A stretch of DNA of 64,000 nucleotides, taken from contig NZ_RQET01000008.1 of assembly GCF_004769195.1 (NCBI RefSeq), positions 124,001 to 188,000 of the forward strand, given 5' to 3'. The notes below the pieces were generated by a model that ran no database searches, was not told where the DNA came from, and saw nothing but the letters and a program-made list of their open reading frames with translations. Every line of letters begins with the position of its first letter. Positions within the stretch are counted from its first letter, which is position 1. This stretch comes from Leptospira fletcheri. Lineage in GTDB: Bacteria; Spirochaetota; Leptospiria; Leptospirales; Leptospiraceae. Positions 57,830 through 64,000 of this stretch are shown here, piece by piece. The position numbers and the translations under genes were made by a program.

Positions 57830-58309
57830 TTATGAGTAATTCTTAGCCTTGATCGCTCTTGCGATCTCCATCTTCGCGTCGCTTTTTTTCAGGTCTTCCC
57901 GCTTATCGTAGAGCTTTTTCGGTTTTGCCAAAGCCAATTCGACTTTCGCCCAGCGGTTGTCCTTGAAATAAACTTTGGTCGCGATCAGCACCAGGCCCTT
58001 TTCCTTGATCTGTCTGTCCAATTTATCGATCTCTTTCTTTTTGAGCAGAAGTTTTCTTGGACGAATCTCCGGGTGATTCGCATAACCCCCGTTCTTATAC
58101 GGAGTGATGGAAAAACTGTCCAGAAACACCTCTCCGCCTTTGATCTTAGCGAAAGCGTCCGTCAAATTCGCCTTCTTTTCTCGAAGACTTTTTACCTCGG
58201 ATCCGGACAAAACGATGCCCGCTTCGATGAAGGAGATCAGCTCGAAGTTGAATCTGGCCTTTTTGTTTACCAGAGGTTGGGGTCCGGTTTCTTCCTTTTT
58301 CTTTCCCAT
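57830..58309 (-). CDS. smpB: SsrA-binding protein SmpB
   Basis: 159 aa, binds tmRNA and delivers it to stalled ribosomes in trans-translation. [38 protein letters not shown] and [16 protein letters not shown] match the OB-fold core; the C-terminal basic tail is present. It lies between the midasin-like gene (36 bp upstream) and der (2 bp downstream). The tmRNA gene itself is not in the window. Confidence 0.96.
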   Translation of the reverse strand: MGKKKEETGPQPLVNKKARFNFELISFIEAGIVLSGSEVKSLREKKANLTDAFAKIKGGEVFLDSFSITPYKNGGYANHPEIRPRKLLLKKKEIDKLDRQIKEKGLVLIATKVYFKDNRWAKVELALAKPKKLYDKREDLKKSDAKMEIARAIKAKNYS

Positions 58310-58345
58310 TTCCGATCGTGAAGCGACCTAAAAGGCCGCCTTCGG

Positions 58346-61300
58346 TTAGTTCCGGGACGAATGGTGAGTAAGAATCAGTCTTCCCAGTTCCGCCCCTATC
58401 AAATTAGGCATATTGTAAAAATTTTCCGAAGTGATCTGTATGGAATCCGGAAAAATATGCTCCGCTATGTAACGTCTTCCGAGACCTACCCCGAGAAAGA
58501 CGTAATTCTTATTCGAATGTTTCAAGATCTCGGCTTTCAATCTCCGGTTATCCCGGGATTGGATCTCGTGCTCGATCTCCGCCTTTCCTCTTTGTCCTCG
58601 AAAATCGGAGATCATGACCAGGATCCTAGTCTGGGCCTCCGGGGAAAAGTAGGATTCGATTTTCTCCAGCAATTGGTATTCTTCGATAGAATCCCCTTGC
58701 CAGTCGCTTCGAAGAGAATCGAACATTTCCTCCTCTTTTTTCGCGTCGTACGGCTCGTCTATCCTCTTGATTTCCACCAGGTCGATCCTGTCCTTTCGAT
58801 TCAAACGGTCGGAATAAGCAGTCACCGAAAAATTCACATCATGCTCGTCCAAGATATGGGCCGAAGAAAGCATAGCGGACAAGGTGGCCACCGCGTACTC
58901 GAAATTGAAGATCCTCCTCGCTTTCGACACCAAAAAGGCCACTTCCACCCCTTTTAATTTCTCCTCGTCCTTGTCGATCGTGGTTTTATCGAATACCTTG
59001 GAGTCCCCCTTGCCGGAAAGGAAGGAGATGTATTTGCGGGTGTCGATCCGATTGCCTTCGCTTCGGTACATCCGATTGATATCGATTTCCGGGTCGAAGA
59101 GTCTTTCCAGATTCAGCTCGACCTCCTCCAGGTTTCGGCCGAACACTTCCTTGAATTCCTTTAGGGAAGCCTGGACGGTATATTCCCAAAGAATCCTGCG
59201 TTTTGCGAGAAATGCTTTGTACAATTCTTCGGTCCGGAATCCCCAGGCACCCCCTCCTCCCGCAGGTTCTCCTTGGCCCATGTTTCCGCGGGTCTCCTGT
59301 CCGTACCACGCATCGGCTCCTTCCTTGACAGAACCTCCGGTCGGGGGGGTATTGATCTCCAATCCCTTCCGCAATTCTCCGCCGGAATTTTTCAATTTGG
59401 CTTTTCCGGTAAGGGGTTCCCTTTTATGGAGTTCCGGATCCCACCAGCGGCTCTTTTCGATCGCCGAAGAAGGAGTTAGAGTTTTTTTTTTCTTCTCTTC
59501 CAACTCTTGGAAGAACTCGGAGACGATTTCGATTCCGGAAAGTTGGAATTCCAGGATTCTTTCCAACTCCTTACGTTCCGCAGGATCGGAGATCTGATTG
59601 GAGTAGGCGATCTTCCCGCCTCGGAACGCGACTTCTTTTAAGCCTTCCGTTCCGGCCTTAGGATCCGCATAGCGATGGATATGATCCTTCCAATGCAGAA
59701 GATTCGACAGCCCGAACGTATAAGGCATGAGATTCGCGGAACCGATGGTTCTCTTCCTGGATAAATCCTTGATCTTCGCGTGAAAATCGGACATTTTCTC
59801 GACCAGGTCGCCTTCGGGGAGATAGAAGTTTAGAATTTCCTGAAGCGTTTCCGGATCCTCCAGATCGGGAAACAACACGGAAGTAAATCGGTTCCGGAAC
59901 GCGCGGGAAATCGTGGGAGTGGATTTCGTTTTTCGGAAGAGTTTCATGGCGAAGACTCTGGAATTTTCCTTTAGAGCTATCGGAGCAGTTTCGCCGCTTT
60001 CCGGGGGCAATACTAGGGAACGCGCGTCGTCCGTCAGCATGTTCAATTTCTCGACCAACTCCGCACCTGCCGCTTCGAGGTTCGTGATGAGTATGTTCCC
60101 TCCTTCGCGAATTCCTTTCGTGAGGGGACCGTCCACCCAACCCACTTCCGATCCGGTCGTAGGTTTTAACGCTCCGATGATATCCGAAGTGTGGATCCCT
60201 TTACAAAGATGGACCGTCTCCAACGGAAGCCCGTTCGCTTCAGTAAACATCGGCAGGATCAGTTGAGGATCCTGTTCCTCGGAATATTCGATAAGGACGT
60301 TTTCCTGAAAAGCGACGGCAGTATAGACTTTCTCGGCGAACTCCCTTAGTTTCAGAGGCATAGGAATCTGAGCCAGGATCTCCTTCGCCTTCGTTTCGTC
60401 CGAAACAGGAATTTGCTTATCGTTGCAGTATAAAAAACCTTTATGAATCTCGAATTTCGGCTCCGGAAGAGACGGAACGGAACCCAAGCCCATCTCCTTC
60501 AGAATCAATTCCTTCTGGGAAATTCGATCCTCAGTCTTCCGGAAAGGTTCTATATAAAAATTCCATAATTCTCTAAAGAGTAACTCCGGTTCTTTCGCTT
60601 TCAGGCCGATGATACGGGCGCAGAGCCGTTTTAGATTCCGGATATTGAAATGGTATTTTTCCAGGTCCCCTTTTCCGATCGTTCCGGAGACCACCCTGGT
60701 TTCGGTTTCCAGAGAGATGCGAATGCAGGATTTGAGAAGTTCGGTTCCCATCTCCGGATAGAGTTTGTTTAAGATGAAGAGGATTTCGTCGGGACTATGA
60801 GGATCCACGTACACCACGGAGTAGTAACGAGTGATATCGAAGGGCAAGGGTTTTCGTCCTTCGAAACCTTCGGACGGATTCTGGGTTCCGATGAAATTGA
60901 AACCGTTTGCGGCCCCGATTCTAACCCCGTTCCCTTCTATCAACTCCAGATAATTCGATTCGTAAACGGTAGAAAATCTTTTGATCACATGAGGAGGACA
61001 TAGGTTCATCTCGTCCGCCACGAAAGTCGCACCGGAACGAACTGCGGAAGTCAACGGGCCGTCCGCCCAAGCGAATCCTTTGCCATCCAGCAGGAGACGG
61101 TAAGATCCGATCAGATCTTCGGGAAGGGTGTCTTCGTTAAAACTGAAACGGGAAGTAGGATGATTCCGTCTATGGTTGATATAATAGATCAGGGCGTTTT
61201 TCCCAACGCCGGCGTCTCCGATGAGAAGCACGGGTCTTCCTTCCAACATAGGATACAGGATGTTCTGAAGATTGCGGACCGTGGAATCCGTTTCAACGAG

Positions 61301-61378
61301 ATCGGAACCTAGGCTTCCGGAGTTGTTTCCACTTTTCGATACTGGGACTTTCAATCCTGCGATTTCTACGGTTTGCAT
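58346..61378 (-). CDS. Midasin-like protein: tandem AAA (MoxR/dynein type) plus degenerate VWA
   Basis: 1010 aa from the ATG at 61378 (MQTVEIAGLK). AAA-1 (about 35-280) has Walker A GDAGVGKN (Asn for Ser/Thr) and Walker B ATFVADEMNL. AAA-2 (about 390-570) keeps the fold phrases DGPLTKGIREGGNILITN but its Walker A and B are lost. A Gly-rich linker (GQGEPAGGGGAWG) leads to a VWA-like domain (about 830-1010), in which the MIDAS D-x-S-x-S is replaced by V-S-K-A; ILVMISDFRG is retained. Midasin remodels complexes; here a bacterial remodelling role is inferred. First gene before smpB. Confidence 0.8.
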   Translation of the reverse strand: MQTVEIAGLKVPVSKSGNNSGSLGSDLVETDSTVRNLQNILYPMLEGRPVLLIGDAGVGKNALIYYINHRRNHPTSRFSFNEDTLPEDLIGSYRLLLDGKGFAWADGPLTSAVRSGATFVADEMNLCPPHVIKRFSTVYESNYLELIEGNGVRIGAANGFNFIGTQNPSEGFEGRKPLPFDITRYYSVVYVDPHSPDEILFILNKLYPEMGTELLKSCIRISLETETRVVSGTIGKGDLEKYHFNIRNLKRLCARIIGLKAKEPELLFRELWNFYIEPFRKTEDRISQKELILKEMGLGSVPSLPEPKFEIHKGFLYCNDKQIPVSDETKAKEILAQIPMPLKLREFAEKVYTAVAFQENVLIEYSEEQDPQLILPMFTEANGLPLETVHLCKGIHTSDIIGALKPTTGSEVGWVDGPLTKGIREGGNILITNLEAAGAELVEKLNMLTDDARSLVLPPESGETAPIALKENSRVFAMKLFRKTKSTPTISRAFRNRFTSVLFPDLEDPETLQEILNFYLPEGDLVEKMSDFHAKIKDLSRKRTIGSANLMPYTFGLSNLLHWKDHIHRYADPKAGTEGLKEVAFRGGKIAYSNQISDPAERKELERILEFQLSGIEIVSEFFQELEEKKKKTLTPSSAIEKSRWWDPELHKREPLTGKAKLKNSGGELRKGLEINTPPTGGSVKEGADAWYGQETRGNMGQGEPAGGGGAWGFRTEELYKAFLAKRRILWEYTVQASLKEFKEVFGRNLEEVELNLERLFDPEIDINRMYRSEGNRIDTRKYISFLSGKGDSKVFDKTTIDKDEEKLKGVEVAFLVSKARRIFNFEYAVATLSAMLSSAHILDEHDVNFSVTAYSDRLNRKDRIDLVEIKRIDEPYDAKKEEEMFDSLRSDWQGDSIEEYQLLEKIESYFSPEAQTRILVMISDFRGQRGKAEIEHEIQSRDNRRLKAEILKHSNKNYVFLGVGLGRRYIAEHIFPDSIQITSENFYNMPNLIGAELGRLILTHHSSRN

Positions 61379-61537
61379 GTCTCCAAAATGAAAGACTAGG
61401 ACTCGGAGGCAATCCGAATTCCCGGAAGAAGACCCTGTTGTTGGTTGGGATTCCCAACCGTTTCTCCCAAAAAAAATTCGGATCACCGAACGAATTTCCG
61501 TTTGTTACCCGAACCGGTTGCCCGGTACCCTTCCCTT

Positions 61538-62656
61538 ATGAGCCAGTCAACACTCGAATACGCCCTTGCAAACAGGATTCGCGGCCTGAATTCTTCCGCC
61601 ATTCGGAAAGCCTTCGAATTGGCGGGGACTCTGAAGAACCCGATCAATCTGTCCATCGGACAACCTCATTTTCCTTGTCCGGAAAACATAGTGGAGGCCG
61701 GAGTCAAGGCGCTGAGAGACGGTAAGACCGCATATACCCTAACGGCGGGAATTCCGGAATTACGGGAGGCGCTGGCATTAAAATACAAGCGCGAAAATTC
61801 CATTCCCTACGCGACTCCCGAACGGGTGTTGGTTACTTCCGGAATCAGTTCCGCTTTTTTGTTACTTTTCAATGCGTTGTTAAACGAAGGGGATGAATGC
61901 CTGGTCGTCTCTCCTTACTTTCTGATGTATCCGGAATACATCAAGATTTACGGCGGCAAAATGCATACGATCTCGGAGAATTTCGAGCCGCCCGATCTGG
62001 CGCAATTCAAGGACAAAAAACTGAAGATCATCATCTTCTCTTCTCCCTCCAATCCGACCGGAACCGTATTGAGCAAAGACCAGTTGACCGGATTGGCCGA
62101 CCTGGCGGAAAAAACGGGAGCCTATCTGATTTCGGACGAAATCTACGAAAAATTCGATTACGACAAACAGTTCCGTTCCGTAGGTTCCTTTTACGAAAAA
62201 GCGATCACCTTATCCGGATTTTCCAAAACATACAGCATGACCGGACTGAGATTGGCCTCGATCCTGGCTCCGGAGCCGATCATACGCGCGCTCACGACCC
62301 TCCAACAATATACGATCGTTTGTGCCCCTTCGGTAACGCAGTGGATGGGAATCGAAGCGCTCAAAACGGATATGAGTTCGTACATAGACGATTATAGGGA
62401 AAAGCGCGACTTTGTTTATGAAAACCTAAAGGACCACTACGAGGTCAAAAAAAGCCAAGGCGCCTTCTATTTCTTTTTAAAGATCAAGGAAAAAGACGAG
62501 GATTTCATCGTTCGTGCGGTCAAGGAAAAAGGTTTGATACTCGTTCCGGGATACATTTTCACCGATTCCTCGAATCATATCAGAATCAGTTTCGCTTCGG
62601 AATGGGAAAATTTGAAAAGAGGAATCGCCGCGTTGAAGGATCTGTCCGGAGCCTGA
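61538..62656 (+). CDS. Class I/II pyridoxal-phosphate aminotransferase
   Basis: 372 aa from the ATG at 61538 (MSQSTLEYAL); the frame opens earlier but has no homology. Fold type I, subgroup I. The PLP Lys is in LSGFSKTYSMTGLRLA, the cofactor Asp in LISDEIYEKF, and SNPTGTVLSK and IRISFAS are also present. Aspartate aminotransferases of this group work in amino-acid metabolism; the exact substrate is not clear. The prepilin peptidase begins 7 bp later. Confidence 0.92.
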   Translation: MSQSTLEYALANRIRGLNSSAIRKAFELAGTLKNPINLSIGQPHFPCPENIVEAGVKALRDGKTAYTLTAGIPELREALALKYKRENSIPYATPERVLVTSGISSAFLLLFNALLNEGDECLVVSPYFLMYPEYIKIYGGKMHTISENFEPPDLAQFKDKKLKIIIFSSPSNPTGTVLSKDQLTGLADLAEKTGAYLISDEIYEKFDYDKQFRSVGSFYEKAITLSGFSKTYSMTGLRLASILAPEPIIRALTTLQQYTIVCAPSVTQWMGIEALKTDMSSYIDDYREKRDFVYENLKDHYEVKKSQGAFYFFLKIKEKDEDFIVRAVKEKGLILVPGYIFTDSSNHIRISFASEWENLKRGIAALKDLSGA

Positions 62657-62663
62657 ACGGAGT

Positions 62664-63497
62664 TTGGATCCTAGTTTGGAATTCATCCCGCAATCCGCCG
62701 TGTCGGTCCTTCTCCAATGGGCGGGAGGGTTCCTGATTTCCGTTTCCTTGGGAAGTTTTTACTCTACTCTCGCGTTTCGTATTCTTCGCTTCTTTTACGG
62801 CCCGGAGAGAAAAACAGGATCCTTTTCGGCACGACTGCTTCGTCTATTGACCGAGCCGTCGGCCTGCGAATCCTGCGGTACCAGGATCGCCGGACTCGCA
62901 CTTTTACCCGTCTTAGGGTATTGGTTTTCGAAAAAAAAATGCGCGAATTGCGGAGCGGAGGTCAACCCTCTCTATTCCCTCTGCGAAGCGTCTTTCGGTT
63001 TTCTTTTTGCGATCTTCTTTTTCTTTTCGGGGAAGTTCCTAGCTTCCTTGGTATTCGTTGCGCTTTGCGGCCACCTCCTAGTATCCTCCGTTACGGATTG
63101 GAAAAAATTTTCCTTGGATTATGAAAATCTTCCCTTCGTTCTCGCCCTCGGAATACTCTTAAATTTTTTGATGGATTCGAGTATTCCGGGAAAATCAGAT
63201 TGGATCGTTTTCGGGTGTTTCTTATGCACTTTCTTCGCGATTCATTTTCTATTCCCGCACGGAATGGGATTTGCGGACGCGGTCTTTGCCCCTTGCTTCG
63301 CGTTCTTAGCGGGACACCCCTGGTGGATTTTCTTTCTGAATGCATCCTACGCGATCGCTCTTGCGATCACCCTGGGAACCCGCAAAAAAGGAGAAAGCAT
63401 AAGAGGGATCCCCATTCCGATGGGAGTGTATTTTTCCGTCGGTCTTGGATTGACATTTTTGGCCAAAGCGGCCTGGAACTCCGGGTTGCTTTACTAA
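62664..63497 (+). CDS. Prepilin peptidase (A24 family)
   Basis: 277 aa, seven to eight membrane segments. The cytoplasmic methyltransferase-type insertion has the Zn-binding Cys pairs ACESCGTRI and KCANCGAEV. The catalytic Asp residues lie in SVTDWKKFSLD and GMGFADAVFAP (usually GxGD; here GFAD). It cleaves and may methylate type IV prepilins. The start is uncertain: a TTG at 62664 with GGAG too close, or later TTG/GTG codons. No pilin gene is in view. Confidence 0.85.
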   Translation: MDPSLEFIPQSAVSVLLQWAGGFLISVSLGSFYSTLAFRILRFFYGPERKTGSFSARLLRLLTEPSACESCGTRIAGLALLPVLGYWFSKKKCANCGAEVNPLYSLCEASFGFLFAIFFFFSGKFLASLVFVALCGHLLVSSVTDWKKFSLDYENLPFVLALGILLNFLMDSSIPGKSDWIVFGCFLCTFFAIHFLFPHGMGFADAVFAPCFAFLAGHPWWIFFLNASYAIALAITLGTRKKGESIRGIPIPMGVYFSVGLGLTFLAKAAWNSGLLY

Positions 63498-63533
63498 GAG
63501 GATTCTAAACCCTTTTCCCGGAGGAGAAAACAA

Positions 63534-64000
63534 ATGCCCCAGAATATCGCCGATCTTCGGAATGAATATCTAAAAGCCTCGCTGGACGAATCCCAAGTAG
63601 GAGACGATCCCCTTTCCTTCTTTTCCCGTTGGTTCGAGGAGGCATTGCATTCCGAAATCAAGGAGCCGAACGCGATGACCCTAGCGACGATCGGCGAGTC
63701 TGGAATGCCGAACGCACGAATCGTGTTACTCAAATCGATTTCGGAAGGGAAGCTGCGGTTCTTTACAAGCTACGCCAGTACCAAAGGACAGGAATTGGAA
63801 AAACACCCGAGCGCCTGCCTTCTGTTCTTTTGGGCGGAACTGGAAAGACAGGTCCGTATACGAGGGAGCATTGCAAAAGTGCAACGGGAAGTTTCCGAAG
63901 AATATTTTCATTCCCGTCCCGTTTCCAGCCAGATCGGAGCCCTTGCTTCCGACCAAAGCAAAACGGTGGCGAACAGAAAGGAATTGGAAATCAGATTCGA
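63534..64000 (+). CDS. pdxH: Pyridoxamine 5'-phosphate oxidase, partial (3' end outside window)
   Basis: 155 codons visible from the ATG at 63534, which follows a strong GGAGGAGA site. FMN enzyme forming pyridoxal phosphate. NAMTLATIGESGMPNARIVLLKS, FFTSYASTKGQELEKHPSACLLFFW, QVRIRGSIAKV and SRPVSSQIGALASDQS match PdxH, including FMN phosphate-binding positions. The C-terminal third is cut off by the window edge. Confidence 0.95.
   Translation, partial: MPQNIADLRNEYLKASLDESQVGDDPLSFFSRWFEEALHSEIKEPNAMTLATIGESGMPNARIVLLKSISEGKLRFFTSYASTKGQELEKHPSACLLFFWAELERQVRIRGSIAKVQREVSEEYFHSRPVSSQIGALASDQSKTVANRKELEIRF

Overview
The window looks like chromosome of a spirochete of the genus Leptospira. 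The grounds are a MarR-type regulator at the head of an O-antigen locus, HrcA-type CIRCE control of Hsp20 genes, FlaA-like and Maf-like flagellar proteins, KDO transferase, bactofilin, Cys-rich secreted proteins and many relaxed-lipobox lipoproteins. Most of the window is moderately GC-rich, above the best-known pathogenic leptospires, so an environmental or intermediate-clade species is plausible. The species cannot be fixed from the sequence alone. No transposase, prophage or CRISPR array was seen.

Layout. Positions 1-3668 (minus) are the promoter-proximal end of a polysaccharide locus: ABC-2 permease, PseB, PseC and a truncated SpsF-like cytidylyltransferase. This part is clearly more AT-rich than the rest. 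The MarR-like regulator at 3717-4058 has host composition and marks the boundary. Positions 4059-5480 hold palindromic repeats, two CIRCE-type operators and two small heat-shock genes. Positions 5570-9637 (minus) are a four-gene copper cluster: a cupredoxin/beta-helix/membrane fusion, a small membrane protein, a two-domain multicopper oxidase and an SCO protein. Positions 9748-13450 carry PilZ-like protein, RluA and NhaC. Positions 13658-19508 are a five-gene overlapping operon: GGDEF protein, small protein, double aspartyl-protease-fold protein, MnmA, and an ATP-grasp/FMN-oxidase fusion. An initiator tRNA follows.

Positions 19830-30518 hold ProC/YggS, a FlaA-like protein, a HAD phosphatase head-to-head with WaaA, NadE, lipoproteins, RsmI, a FlgM-like protein and an iron-ADH-fold protein that has lost its metal ligands. 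Positions 30519-42813 contain further repeats, bactofilin, RecJ, PcnB, an M23 peptidase, Lgt, DsbD, GlnA behind a textbook sigma-54 promoter, and an elongator tRNA-Met. Positions 42862-55766 carry ThiH/ThiG/SMC, a Maf-type glycosyltransferase, SrkA, transporters and a TetR regulator with a 28-bp palindromic operator. Positions 55813-64000 carry PlsY, Der, SmpB, a midasin-like AAA/VWA protein, an aminotransferase, a prepilin peptidase and the start of PdxH.

How the genes work together. Most of the window is housekeeping, arranged in tight operons with ATGA-type stop/start overlaps. The best candidates for undescribed biology are the copper cluster, the ATP-grasp/FMN fusion, the midasin-like protein with a degenerate metal site, and the metal-ligand-free iron-ADH homologue beside a FlgM-like protein. 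PseB/PseC near one end and a Maf-family transferase elsewhere could both belong to nonulosonic acid glycosylation of surface polysaccharide or flagellin; this link is inference.
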